A stretch of 64,000 nucleotides of DNA from Mixophyes australis (GCA_036250195.1 JAVHZZ010000004.1:140339229-140403228); one strand, 5' to 3'. Shown: positions 35,767 through 48,530, counted from the first letter of the stretch. Translations and numbers: made by a program. Notes: generated from the letters alone by a model not told the origin.

Positions 35767-35901
35767 CTGAGAAGGGAAGGGGGTGCAGGAAGAGGGGTGA
35801 GAGCCAGGGAGAAAGGGGGTGCAGGGAGAGGGGTGAGAGCCAGGGAAAAAGGGGGTGCAGGGAGAGGGGTGAGAGCTAGGGAAAAAGGGGGTGCAGATAG
35901 A
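35767..35901. repeat. Detached copy of the 36-bp minisatellite
   Basis: About 3.7 units of the same repeat as in hAT element 2, but 0.9 kb outside that element. It follows the unit order of 32550-32675 (gcaggaagagg, then gggagaaagg, then gcagggagagg, then gagctagggaaaa) nearly base for base. No hAT ends bound it. Confidence 0.88.
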
Positions 35902-36129
35902 CTGACACTTACAGGTTAACAATCTGATTTACACTGGGTAAATGTAATTTCTTATGAAGACTAACGAAAGCCAAGTATTTACCTCCAGAATGCATTGTAG
36001 CTTGTATAGGCTTTCTGTATATACATTGATTGTTTAGAAGTTGTCAGTTTAACAGTATGAATAAACACACACTAAGACAGCAATCCTGTCATTTATCACA
36101 CTGGTTGTGAAAGGGCTGCTATCTGTGTC

Positions 36130-36138
36130 TATATATAA
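36130..36138 (+). promoter_or_regulatory. FBXL22: Candidate TATA box of FBXL22
   Basis: TATATATAA is followed by an E-box CAGCTG at 36147-36152 and a CArG-like CCATATATGT (one mismatch to CC(A/T)6GG) at 36174-36183. FBXL22 is known as a heart and skeletal muscle F-box gene, and such sites are typical of muscle promoters. A start near 36165 is inferred. No expression evidence is available. Confidence 0.4.
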
Positions 36139-36164
36139 CCTGTTCACAGCTGCTCTGGGGTCCT

Positions 36165-36256
36165 AGCTCCCTGCCATATATGTCCTGGGCCTTAAACTCT
36201 GGAGCTCTGACTCCACAGCAGCTCATACAGTGCAGTTCTGCTATTCCTTGAAATTG
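36165..36256 (+). other. FBXL22: Candidate non-coding first exon of FBXL22
   Basis: The sequence from the expected start site runs to a strong donor, AAATTG|gtaagt, at 36256/36257. A fitting acceptor (ccgtttcctag) ends at 37141, 87 bp before the start codon. This would give an 885-bp first intron in the 5' UTR. Inferred from splice signals and promoter spacing only. Confidence 0.35.
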
Positions 36257-37141
36257 GTAAGTCTGAACATAATATATCTCTATGAAAATATTTGTGCAAG
36301 TTTTGGGTTGAATGCTTCATTTCTTGCACTAAATGAGCCTTTGGACACACTGGGACTAGTTTTGGTCTGATCAGATACATTTGATTATGACCAGAAGTAT
36401 ATGGAGACATTGCTGTGAGTATCTGTGTACTTTGTATAAGGGAATTGTTTTTTAATGTTTTTGCTTTATAAAGTGGTACAAATTTTAGCATATGTTCACA
36501 AGATAATCCGATTAGTGTACACACACTAAGATTGGCAGACTCTGAATCTTTATTTTAGGATTTTGTCAAATACCCAACCTATAATGCTAGCCATACACTG
36601 TGATATTGCTGTCAATATCAAATTAATTTGTGTCCCTTCAAATTTACCCTATGCCTGATTAATAATAATATGATGAAAATTGATTGAATTATTATTGAGC
36701 ATGTGAAATGTGGTCAGAAGATAATCCCAGCTGACTAGCCGCCTGTATGTTAACTGGCCTCGGGCTGGATCCCTTTGGCATGACTGGATTTTGACGTGTA
36801 GATCTACTTCAGTTTTCCAAGCTATGTGTGTCGCAGGCATCGAGCAGTAGGATTGGCCTATATGTGACCAGGTTCATCAAAGTATATGGGCCTAAATGAT
36901 AAAATGTCAGATTTCACTATCACTTCTGCAAGTGATAATTTTCTTTCCTGCACATATAAAAATCACAGAGAAATCAGGATTCAGAACAGTCATTGCTCTC
37001 ATTTTGCAATAACTACAAGATAAAGTTTGTACAGTGTCCCTTATTTTATATAATGTTTTATTGTTAAATCGGCATTACTGATCTATGTAAGGACCTACAC
37101 CTATCTGAAAATCTAACCTTTCTACTATGTCCGTTTCCTAG

Positions 37142-40100
37142 CACCCAGGAACTGGATACAGAGAAGCAAAAAGGTTTTTGCCTTCACCAGGTTCTCAATC
37201 CACTCCTATGATGCCCGGAGTTCTCACTATGAATGTTACGGATTTAAATCGCGAGTGCATTCTGCATTTGTTTTCCTTCCTAGATAAAGACAGTAGGAAA
37301 TGTCTGTCACAAACCTGTCACAAGTTCATGGAAGTTTTCCAGGAACCTTCGCTGTGGCCCATGTTGAATTTTTACTCCCCATCGGAGCTCACAAAAAAGA
37401 ATTACATTTTGGGACCAGCTTTGAAATCTCTGTCGATTTGCTGGTATTCCAGTAGGGTAAAAATCTGCAACATTGAGGATTGGGTAAAAACTGCCCTCCA
37501 AAAATCTATGTGCAGCCCCCACCTGAATACAATCAGTGACTTTCTTCAGCACGTTTGTAAAAGGTAATGTAGATTTCAACACTGTGCAGCTGGAACACAT
37601 ACACGTTTCTTTTCTTGTTGCCAACCTGTTCTGGGTTTTATTTTTTATTTGTTTAAATATTGGTTTTATTCATTGTTTTTTTGTTTTTTATTTGATTCAA
37701 ATGTTTCTTTGATTTGTTAGTATGAGGCATGTGGGTCATGGAGTCTTAATTATTTTGTGGATTTGGCTTTCTACTAAATAAAATATAAATATTGCAGAAA
37801 AAAAGTCATATTAAAACTCTATATAATAGACATCTTGTCATAAGCTATAACAGAAATGGTTTCTCTATTAAAACAAATAGGTATACTAAATACAGTAAGG
37901 AGGTTTAAAAAACAAAACAAAACCCCAGTATCCATTACGGTGAATCAATTATACTATATACATTGAACATTTTGGCTTAAGCAACATGAAACAAAGTTAA
38001 GTCTCCACCATTCGTAGGAGGAAATGACCAATAAACTGTCATTATGATGGGGTTTGGATTAGTCCTTCCTTAAGGTATAAGCAGAGGAAAGCACAGTGTT
38101 TTCACACAATGGACCTCATATTGTATGTGTTGGCATACTGTAAAAATCCTGTATACAATGTGAAACATTACATAAATGCCTGGTCCTGGAGAAGTATAAG
38201 GACCACTCTGCCCTGTAAAAAGAACTTAGTGCATAACTCCATGATTAATGTTCAACACTTTGTGCTGAACCAGCCCCCCCACCCACAACTTTTTATGACT
38301 TAAGGTTTACAAAAAATATAATCATGAATCAGTTGCAGTGGAAGTAGTAAGTGAGCAACTAATAAATATGCTGCACATCATTTATGCCAGTTTAAAAGAT
38401 TAAATAAACCCTCCCTCCCCTCCCCCTTCAAACTGTGACATCCTTAGTAAATGTCCCTCAGTGACCATACTTGTTTAATAGTTGAACAAAGACGGGTCTG
38501 AGAATATACAGTGCGACATTGGATTTGGTTAAACAGGGTCTGCCTTTGCAAATGGGGACCCTGTGCTATAAAAACTGTGGGCCTTGCTGGTGACTTCCTC
38601 AGCCAGCAAGCCTCGTTCTGATTCAGAATCTCCTAGAATCATTTCCTAGGAACCTTTGCATCAGAACTCTGCTGAGGAAGACACAGAAAATCAGGAACTG
38701 GTGTTTGTGGTCAAATAAATCCTCAATATTCAGAAGGAACCCGACATTCCAGATATTTTCGTATTTAAAAAAAAAAAAAAAAAGCTGTTTCTTTTCCTTC
38801 TTCATTACAACTGACCTAACTCTTGCTAGGTAGGAGATAGGAGGTTTTTGGTTCAATTACTTCCACTCAGAAGCAGAAACATAAAAATGTGAGATTGCAA
38901 AATCCTGTACTATTCCCATTTTGAACACTGCTTCTTTAAAGAACAGCACTGATAGTAAAATGTGAGGGAATTTTGAAATTCAACTTTAGTGCAGCAGGTA
39001 CATCACTCATATACATTCTTGCGGGATCTTGGGTAATCAAAGCAGTAGAAAAATGGGCTGAGCAGATCAGGGAGGGTATACACTCATGGATGCCAAGATC
39101 AGAGCTGCTGCCCTTTGTAAACCATGTAATGAGCATCAGAGTATTTGGAATATGCTCTCCTTGATGTCTCTCTATGTCTCCCCAGAAGCTTGGCCTTAGT
39201 GGTAGCAAACAGATGTACTCTCTGGCTTAGCTTTACCCTTTGAGGGGATTGTCCTCTTCGTTCCTGAATTGAATAGGGTCATCTCTCAGTCCACAGGCCT
39301 GACTTTGGCCCACGTGGGGTAAGTGGGCTTGACCAGGGCCGCCGAGAGGGGGGGGGGAGCGGGTACTAATTACCCGGGCCCGGCATGTCAGGGGGCCCGG
39401 CCCGGGCCCTTGCGCTGCTGATTTTTTTAAATTTTTAAATTTTTTTTTTTCAAAACGTTTTTTTTCCTTTCCTTTTTTTTTTTTTTTTTGGCAGGGGGGG
39501 GGGGGGGGGTGGGGGGGGGGCTCGGTCGTTGGTGGGGGGAGCAGGCTAGTTTAAAAAAAAAACAAAAAACATACTCACCTGATCGCGGAGCCGGCATCCC
39601 TCCTCTCTGCTGCTCTGTGCTCTATTCAGACTGTCTGAATGCTGGGTGTGATGTCATCATGTCATGCCCAGCATTCAGTCAGTCTGGAGCAATGGAGCAC
39701 AGAGCAGCAGAGAAGACCAAGAGAGGAGAAAAGGTAAGTGAAGGGAGGAAAACGAGGGGGGCACAGAGGGGTTAAAAAACGGGGGGGGGGCAGCATGACA
39801 GAGGGGTTAAAAAATGAGGGGGAGCACAAAGGGGTTAAAAAACGGGGGGGCAGCATGACAGAGGGGTTAAAAAATGAGGGGGCACAAAGGGGTTAAAAAA
39901 CGGGGGGGCAGCATGACAGAGGGGTTAAAAAATAAGGGGGGGCACAGAGGGGTTAAAAAACGGGGAAGCAGCATGTCAGAGGAGTTAAAAACGGGGAAGC
40001 AGCATGTCAGAGGGGTTAAAAAATTAGGGGGAGCACAGAGGGGTTAAAAAACGGGAAAGCAGCATGTCAAAGGGGTTAAAAACGGGGAAGCAGCATGTCA

Positions 40101-43100
40101 GAGGGGTTAAAAAATGAGAGGGGAGCACAGAGGGGTTAAAAAACGGGAAAGCAGCATGTCAGAGGGGTTAAAAATTGAGGGGGGAGCACAGAGGGGTTAA
40201 AAAATGGGAAAGCAGCATGACAGAGGGGGTGAAAAAATGAGAGGGGCACAGATGGGTTAAAAAACGGGGCAGTATGGCACAGTGGGGTTAATAAACAGGG
40301 GTCAGCACGGCACAGTGGGGTTAAAAAATGGTGGGCAGCATGACACAGTGGGGTTACAAAGGGGGGGGGGGAGGCATGGCACAGTGGGATTGAAAAAGGG
40401 GGGGAGCAGCATAGTATAGTCTGATGAAGGGGAGCCAGATGAAGGGGGCAAAAACAGCATGGAGGGCACAGTGTGATCATAAGGCATGGCGATGATGAAG
40501 GGGCACATTATTGTAATATTGGAGCTGGAGGAAGGCCTAATTATTAATCGTGGGTGCTATTGATTTAACGCTGGGGCTGGCTGTAATTTTCTAAATGTAG
40601 CCATTTTTTTTTCAAAATAGGTCCTTCAACATTTCTGGATCCGGACAAGCCACAACTAAAGAAAGCAGCAGCCACAGGTGGAGAAAGTGAGAAGAACAGG
40701 TAGGAGAGAGCAGCACAGTGTGTGAAATGTTGTGATTCTAGTAGGGACAATACCAATTTTTGGTGAATGTTGTGTCCAATGTAAGGTGTAGGCCAAGACT
40801 GAACTGTTTGTGTACACACTGCATTGTTTGTATACTACCCTGTGGTGGTAGATGTCCTGAAAGTCAGGAGTGCTTAAACATATGTGACGCTCCGGCGAAT
40901 TGAGAGCCTAGTGGTTTTTATGTTAGCCACGCCCCAATGGCACGTTTGCCACGCCCCCAAATGCATGACCGCACCTCCCAAAATTTTTGCACTGCCGTTT
41001 GGCTAGCCACGCCCCTGAATATATGACCATACACCTAATGTTTTTTGCGCCGCCGTAAGGCGGCGCCAAAAAATTTTGGGGCTTACTTCACTATGAGGGG
41101 GGCCCCATGAATTTGTTGTACCCGGGCCCTGAATTCTTCTTGGCAGCCCTGGGCTTGACTGGGCAGGCATCCTGGTTCCAAGCTCACTGAAAACCAGTCT
41201 GCATGATGGGATCTCTTCCCACCCAACAATCTCCATGGTGGGACCACTGGATCAGGTCTTCTTTGGACTTGTGGTCAGAGGTATCATAAACAGAGATTAC
41301 ATGTGGGACCTACATCCAAGTTTTTCTTCTCGTAACAAAAAGGTTTGCAATAATGATTCTCTAACTACAAAACAAAGGTAAACCACAGATCTTAATAAAA
41401 TATGTATTTAAACATTAAAAGCATCACATCTAATAAATGTCAATACAATAAATAAACCATATGTGGATTTCTTTAAGATTTTATTTTATGGCTAAAAAAT
41501 ATAGACCCTCCCTTTTTTCTTAGGAGATTAGACTAACCGTACTCTTGGGTCTATTATTATGGAATACAAGACCAGTCACTAAATGTCAATTCAAAATCCT
41601 TAATGGATCCAATCAGTTGTCATAAATTCATAAGTATGTGAATGAAACAATAGACCCAAGAGTATGGTTATTCTAATCTCCTAAGAAAAAGGGGAGGGTC
41701 TGTATTTTTTAGCCATAAGATGCAATCTTTTTTTTTTTTTTTTAAATATATTTTATTTGAGGAGTTTTCAAGTTTTAAACAGTATACAGAATAAATTTCC
41801 ATGTGCAATTAACAAATATAGTGTGGTTAATAAATTCAATAAGAACAATGTAAGTAAAGACAGAACAGAAAAGCAGGGGCCAGGGAGGAGGGTATGAGAA
41901 GAAAAGAGCTTGTAGGGGGGAGGACGGGACGAAAGAAATGTCTGGCCTGGCATCTAGGTGTACAATAGATACTCCACTTATGGTGCATAACTGATACTAA
42001 AAACCGTTTCAACATTAATCAGGTCTTGGCTGTTCTGTGCCATAGAAGGTGAGCCATGGGTTACAGATTGCCTGAAATTTATTGGGGCGGTCATTGATAA
42101 TGCGTATAATGTGTTCACAATGGTAGGTCTGCCATACCCTATTAATCACTTCAGGCAGCGTGGGCGGGGTTGTTTTTTTCAGCTTGCCCCTACTGCGCAT
42201 TTGGCAGCATTGTGAGTATATGGCCCACAAGCGCCATTGTAGGTTTATCAGTATCTGGAATGGGTCTGTGTAGTAATGAGTAGGAGGGGCAGGGGGGAGT
42301 TGTATTGAGGTGACTCTATAGATTAGATTGTGAATTCTCCACCAGAATCCCACAACCCCAGGTCAGGACCACCAGCCATATTAAGCGCCAGAAGAAGATA
42401 TATCTTTTCCTTATACATATAAGTTTTTCTTCTCCCCTTCCAAGAGATAAAGCTGGGATACTGGCCTTTTAGACGACAATCCCATCTCTATTGTTGAGAG
42501 GGATTGTCCAAGTACCAATAGAGTAGGAGAGTTTGGGTTATTACTCAAACCTAAAACTAGTACAAAAACTGAAATTGACTTTCCAGGCTCATCTTGAACC
42601 TGAAATACCTAAACTTGCACATGCGGATGAACAAATTAAAAATGGAATATGTTTGATTGGTCATCAATGCCATGGAGTGAAACAAATTTCTTACTTTCAT
42701 GGACATAAAAGATGCATATCGCCATATCCCATTCCAGGAGGGAGATCACAGCCTTCTCAGGTTTGTGGTTGAGAAAACCTTTTAAGAGTTCAAATAATCT
42801 GGCCACAGTTCCAAGGTTATTCACAAAAGTCAAGGCAGCTCTCTTAAGGTCAAAATGGGTGATGCCCGTATCGTACCTGGACAAAAAGGTGGGCTCTGGC
42901 CCTCTTCACAAAAGAACAGCTGTGAGATAACCTATCAAAAGTCCAGTCTTAATCCAGTGCATAATTATTCTGGATCTTCTCTTTGACATCAGTTGTTAGA
43001 GAGCAGTAACCCTTTATGATGGAGACAGCAAGACTAATGCTAGGTGAAACGTTATGATCCAGTGATTGCGGCAATATTTATCTCGGGTGGATAATTGGGA

Positions 43101-45170
43101 GGCAGACTTCTTGAGCAGGCATGTCATTCATGTCAGTGACTGGACAGTCCATCCAAGGTCTTCAACCAGATCGTAGAGAGTTGGGGTCAACTGGAGGTTG
43201 ATAGGATATCTTGAACCAAGCACAGTGGTGCTTGGCACTGTACAAGGACCAGGGATTTGAAAGCATGCCTAGTAGATGTCATGATGGTCCCATGAAAGTA
43301 CAGACTACTGTAACGTTTCCGGCTCATTAACCTGCTTCTTGGGGTACTCAACATTGCCAAGTGAGAATGTATCCTAGTAAATCTTGTAGCACCAGAATGG
43401 CCAAGATTATGGTATGCAGATATTGTAAGCATTTCAGCAGAACCACCATGGAGGCTGCCTCTCAGAGAAGATCTTATATGCCAGGACCTATTTTACCACC
43501 AAACTGCTAGTTTTAATGGCATGGCTTTTTTCAGTCCTGATTCTTCAAGCTAAGGGGCTATGTCAAGTCATTCAGCCCATGATCAAAGCCACGGAAACTG
43601 ACCTTCTCTAAAAATTACGAGTGTGTAGAAAAATCGACATATGCTGGTGTGAGAGAAAGGGAGATAATTTATTTTAAATTGGCATGGCTCTTGTCCTTTT
43701 CACAAGATGGCCCAGACAGGGGGTTTCAAATTATTCTCTCTCAAAGTGTCTACCCAATATGTCTTGTTCCATGGAAAAACTGGTCACTATCCAGACTTTT
43801 CTTCACATCCAACTGCCTTATGTTGTCCTTTATAGGTGAAGGTAATGTCTAAATTTCATCTAAAGCAGGATATTATCTCTGTTCTAGACCAGAGCCTTGA
43901 GGATTGATGTAGACAGATTGCATAGAACAGATACCCTCCTTGTTCTTTATGATGGGCACAAGAGAGGATGACCAGCAACAACACAAAGTTGCAAAATGAA
44001 TCAAAGCTACAATCCATCAGGCTTATATATCAGAAGAAATTGATTCAGTTGATCAGTTGTGTCAGGCAGCAACATCCACCCCTTTACCAAATTCTACAAG
44101 TTCAATGTCTTTGTTTCCAAAGACACCAGCTTTGGCCAAAAAGCTTGACACAGTGGATGAGCTTAGCCCTCTTCCAGCAGCAGCTTTGGAACATTCCCGT
44201 GGTCTAACAGTATGAGATTTGACTGGTTCTTTCAGTCTTATCTTATGGGCTTTGATAGCAAAAATTGAAAGGAAAGCTATTGGAGTATAGAGAGGAAGGC
44301 GCTAAAGGTCAAACAAGATTTATCACCTGCTCCAACACTCTCTATACCATGGTTATGCAGTATTCCCAAATGGATTCATAGAAATGAATTTTACAGCAAG
44401 TACAAAAATCTTTATGTATTGTCATGGTCATTCTTACAGTAATGAGTTTAATCAAGGCCCCAGACTACTACCAAAACATCTCTATTTCTTTTATGACCCC
44501 ATTGGAAGCAGCTTAGGTTCACATTGAAACTGGCTGCTCCTTAGCGGGGTTCCTTCAGCTTTTAGTCTACACGTTTCACATGCATATTTATCACAGCTAA
44601 ATGTGAGTCAATTACCTACCCAAAGGGACCTATGTGCCACAAATGCTTGGGATATTTTTACATTCTTATAACGTTTAATTTTTAATACCATTAAATTATT
44701 GTTAGAAATAGTGATTAAATAAAGTTCTTCTTGGTACTCATGAAGCAGACACGAATTGTCTGCCTTTGCTCAATTGTAAATGTTTGTCAAACACCACTAA
44801 CTTTTTCAACATTCTTTACCCTAGGTGCCCAAACCTGCGGACATTGACACTATCTGGCTGCGCCCATGTCACTGATGAGAATGTGATCCAGATCCTAAAA
44901 CATTGTCCCCACCTTCAAAGTCTAAAACTGGAGAACTGCTCTGGAGTGACAGACAGAACATTGGCAACAGTTCCTCTCCTTTCTAAAAGACTCCACACTC
45001 TCCATGTAAACTTCTGCCGAAATATAACACAGAACGGGTTATTCCAGGTGCAGCAAGGGTGCCCAGGCATCACGCTGCAGGCAGACAGAAGTGCAGATAT
45101 GATAGCTGACAGGATGCCTGATGAGAGAACTTTTCTTCAAAGAACACCAAGAAAAATTATAGTGAGATAG
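37142..45170 (+). CDS. FBXL22: FBXL22, F-box and leucine-rich repeat protein 22
   Basis: Substrate-recognition subunit of an SCF (SKP1-CUL1-F-box) ubiquitin ligase; the known protein acts at sarcomeres in striated muscle. Coding parts are 37229-37563 and 44825-45170, joined in phase (AG|G, Arg) to give 226 residues. The F-box lies at residues about 1-45 ([20 protein letters not shown], then SLWPML). The second exon holds three Cys-type LRRs. I chose ATG 37229 because it aligns with the human start (MHITQLNREC) and has A at -3. Two in-frame ATGs at 37208 and 37211 have weaker contexts and would add 6 or 7 residues. The 7.3-kb intron is filled by nested transposons. Its position between USP3 and HERC1 supports orthology. 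Confidence 0.95.
37229..37563 (+). CDS. FBXL22: FBXL22 F-box exon
   Basis: Encodes residues 1-111 and two bases of Arg 112. After the F-box the stretch [20 protein letters not shown] and [15 protein letters not shown] match the human protein closely. Donor gtaatg begins at 37564. Upstream, 37142-37228 is probably 5' UTR. Confidence 0.94.
37564..38435 (+). other. FBXL22 intron, first part
   Basis: AT-rich intron with T runs at 37660-37690. No gene or clear transposon end. Confidence 0.45.
39334..41151. mobile_element. hAT-type non-autonomous element 3 (1.8 kb) with minisatellite
   Basis: Ends CAGGGCCGCCGAGAG and (right, complemented) CAGGGCTGCCAAGAA are imperfect inverted repeats. The exact 8-bp duplication ggcttgac lies at 39326-39333 and 41152-41159. 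No transposase. The interior has long G and T homopolymers (39420-39520), a tandem array, and a right part with repeated 'ccacgcccc' motifs (about 40925-41015). It split a DIRS element. Confidence 0.9.
39752..40400. repeat. Two-type minisatellite array inside hAT element 3
   Basis: About 20 units of roughly 30 bp, built on gaggggttaaaaaa. Two unit types alternate: one with cgggg...cagcatg(a/t)cag and one with tgaggggg...gcacaga. They form a dimeric higher-order unit of about 61 bp that decays toward the right end. Confidence 0.88.
41489..41715. mobile_element. Foldback MITE, possibly mariner-type (227 bp)
   Basis: Long terminal inverted repeats of about 65-70 bp (tggctaaaaaatatagaccc... and its complement) enclose a unique centre of about 90 bp. 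A TA dinucleotide flanks each end (41487-41488 and 41716-41717), as expected for Tc1/mariner insertions. Arms differ at only a handful of positions. No coding capacity. Confidence 0.78.
41728..42360 (-). mobile_element. L1/Tx1-type LINE 3' end on the minus strand
   Basis: A T run at 41728-41743 is the poly(A) end of a minus-strand copy. Upstream, a minus-strand frame (42353 down to 42015) ends with the ORF2 C-terminus typical of L1 clades: [33 protein letters not shown], stop. Only the last 0.6 kb is present. Confidence 0.68.
44416..44824 (+). other. FBXL22 intron, last part
   Basis: Ordinary AT-rich intron ending in a pyrimidine tract before the acceptor at 44824. Nothing else recognised. 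Confidence 0.5.
44825..45170 (+). CDS. FBXL22: FBXL22 leucine-rich-repeat exon with stop
   Basis: Acceptor ctttaccctag ends at 44824; TAG stop at 45168-45170. Three LRR_CC units are visible: [40 protein letters not shown] and [20 protein letters not shown] basic tail follows (RTPRKIIVR). It completes Arg 112 and encodes residues 113-226. The LRRs give the substrate-binding surface in this family. Confidence 0.95.
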
Positions 45171-46240
45171 CAGACACATATGTGTGCAGTTTACTGATGG
45201 TAGAAGGATTGCATTGTACATGTGCTTTCTATTTGTGAAGAATATCAGCATTTGTCTCTAGTATCTTCATACCCAATTGAGCACTGCTTATATGCACAAT
45301 GCTAGCTAGAATATGTGTTCTGTACCAATATAATAAGAATTAAGCCAGCATCTAGATCACTTGCTCTAAATCCTATCCACAAAGTTTGATATGATTTTGG
45401 CCTATTTTTTCTGAGGTTTGTTAAGAAGTGTATAGGTTGGGTAGTATACATTTACATTTCATTTTGTATTCATATTCAACTTTTTCTTCACAGCCAAGAT
45501 ACATACATACCGCAAAGTGTTTGTGTTGCCTTGACCACTTGATATTTCATTAGCAAATGTAGTTCACACAGACAGACATTTTGGATGTGTCAAAAATATT
45601 GTAGGACAAGGAGCTGCATTCTCCAAATCCACCATTAGAACACAACTGCTTGTGCTATTGCTCTTTTACATTACAAAATGTATGTGTGTATGTATATCTG
45701 TGATATATATTTACAGAAATTGATGTAATTATGTTTATTACCCTTTCCTCAAAAGCAGCCGTCTTTCCTTTTACATGGCTGAAGTGTTGTTCTCTCGCCT
45801 ATGGCCAAAGGAAAAGGATGAGAAATTTACAGAAAAGAAACAAACAAAAGAAATTGCTTAATATTGGGTTGAGTTCTGTTTTTCATGTTGTTCTTAAATA
45901 AAACCATGTACTTTCCCTGGTTTGTTGGAGAAAGATCAATACAATTTCATAGCAAATAAATAAAGATCCTCATATCTATAATGTCACCCGAGACCCATGA
46001 AAGTGGTGTCTATACCTCTGGATACAATTCACAATTCTGATCATCAAACACAGCATCTATATATCGAAAACCACACCAACAAGTTTTATTTATTTTTAAT
46101 CTTTTTTTAAGAACATAATATTGATTGCTTTGCCGATTTCATTCTGTGTCCAAAATGTGTAACCTTTAAAACTGGATTATTTTTCCTGAATTTTTAGTCA
46201 GTTATTTAGATTTGTTTAATGTTTTTATATTCATAATAAA
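45171..46240 (+). other. FBXL22: FBXL22 probable 3' untranslated region
   Basis: AT-rich, non-coding. Canonical AATAAA sites occur near 45896-45901, at 45954-45961 and at 46235-46240. The last is followed by GT-rich text and is my preferred end. No transposon is visible in it. Confidence 0.55.
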
Positions 46241-46520
46241 ATGTAAACTGCTTTGTACACGGTGTCAAAATATTTTACTGCTAACATTTGTATGTTTATA
46301 GATTTATAAAATTAACACCTTAGCACCCCAAATGCATTTCTGCAATCCTGCACTTATCCAAGTAGTCTGTATGTGTTACTTTTACTATAATTAAGCACTA
46401 ATAGTAACTGGTTAATGAAATATCTACAATAAGTATGTTTTACCAGTGCACAGCTATGACAAAATAAGAACACCACTGAAAGAAAGAAAATAAAAATAAA
46501 TGTATGTGTGTATATATCTA
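46241..46520. other. Intergenic DNA downstream of FBXL22
   Basis: AT-rich, no gene or repeat boundary recognised. Confidence 0.45.
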
Positions 46521-46870
46521 TCTAATATATAAAAGCCTAGCGGCGTGTGTTAGTGTGTGTGTGTGTAGGGGAAAAACTATTTTCTCAGAAAGGGCTCATC
46601 CAATTGACCTGAAATTTGGTATACTGACATTATTTGACAAAAAAATTATAATAGTAAGGTCAGTTAACTTCCATCATCCCCCCTTCCCCCCGTGGGAGGG
46701 GTAGTAAAGGCTAAATTTACGAGTTGAGGGCTCAAACTCATTTTCATGAGGTAATTTTACCTCATGAACACACATGGTGTGTGTGTGTGTGTATGTAAAC
46801 TACTGGGTGACAGTGCTCAAGCTGCAGGGCCACCTGCTGGGCAGAGTTATATACTAATTATTTCAACCTC
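46521..46870 (+). mobile_element. Helitron-like 5' end, copy 1
   Basis: Starts TCTAATATATAAAAGCCTAG after an A, as Helitrons do (5' TC, insertion between A and T). It continues with a GT run and the phrase caattgacctgaaatttgg. The right end is not defined; no CTRR end with hairpin was found nearby. Confidence 0.45.
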
Positions 46871-47067
46871 TTTGCACCAGAATTTGATCTGAATTAAGAG
46901 AGTGCATTTTTATTTTAAATGGTATGCTGTTCTTTCACTGTTTGTTTGTTTAAACCTTTTATGGCTAGTGTTGGTTGGGGGAGTTTATTTAGGGCTTGAT
47001 TGAAGTACACAGATCACATGTGTTTGTTAACCAGATATATTCATTGATAGAATGGCTGCATAGGTAG

Positions 47068-48320
<1,253 letters not shown>

Positions 48321-48342
48321 ACCTACTAAATTCTTAGCATTA

Positions 48343-48472
48343 TCTAATATATAAAAGCCTAGCGGCGTGTGTGTGTGTGGCGATGAAGATGACAAGAACC
48401 TTTTTAACACCTTAAGTAGCTTGATTTGACTAGAATGCATGCGTATCATGCATGGGTTAACTTGTGTATATA

Positions 48473-48476
<4 letters not shown>
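48343..48476 (+). mobile_element. Helitron-like short copy 2
   Basis: Begins with the same TCTAATATATAAAAGCCTAG after A. Near its end a hairpin ATGCATG-cgtat-CATGCAT (48435-48453) has the shape and place of a Helitron 3' hairpin. The expected CTRR terminus is not intact. Followed directly by a TA microsatellite. Confidence 0.45.

Positions 48477-48477
<1 letters not shown>

Positions 48478-48526
<49 letters not shown>
48478..48526. repeat. TA microsatellite
   Basis: Uninterrupted AT dinucleotide run of about 48 bp next to the short Helitron-like copy, followed by an A run. Confidence 0.95.

Positions 48527-48530
<4 letters not shown>

Larger units (their letters stand above)
38440..44415 (+). 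mobile_element. DIRS-like retrotransposon remnant E, interrupted by other elements
   Basis: Gag-like and RT-leader text lies before and after the hAT element (39334-41151): the phrase before the break continues directly after it. RT text [19 protein letters not shown] is at about 42697-42755. RNase H-type text ([21 protein letters not shown]) is at about 43090-43160. Recombinase end ([16 protein letters not shown] text) is at about 44055-44145. The ICR/ITR with ggattcatagaaatg...caagtacaaaaatc ends near 44412. All frames are broken. The left boundary is approximate. Confidence 0.62.

Noticed and set aside
37178..37228. Longer FBXL22 frame starting at 37178
   Set aside because: That codon is TTG, not ATG. 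The conserved start is ATG 37229; ATG 37208 and 37211 are possible but have poor context.
39488..40508. Open frames in the G-run and minisatellite region, both strands
   Set aside because: Low-complexity repeat translation (poly-Gly, Phe-Leu-Thr-Pro-Leu-Cys units) inside hAT element 3.
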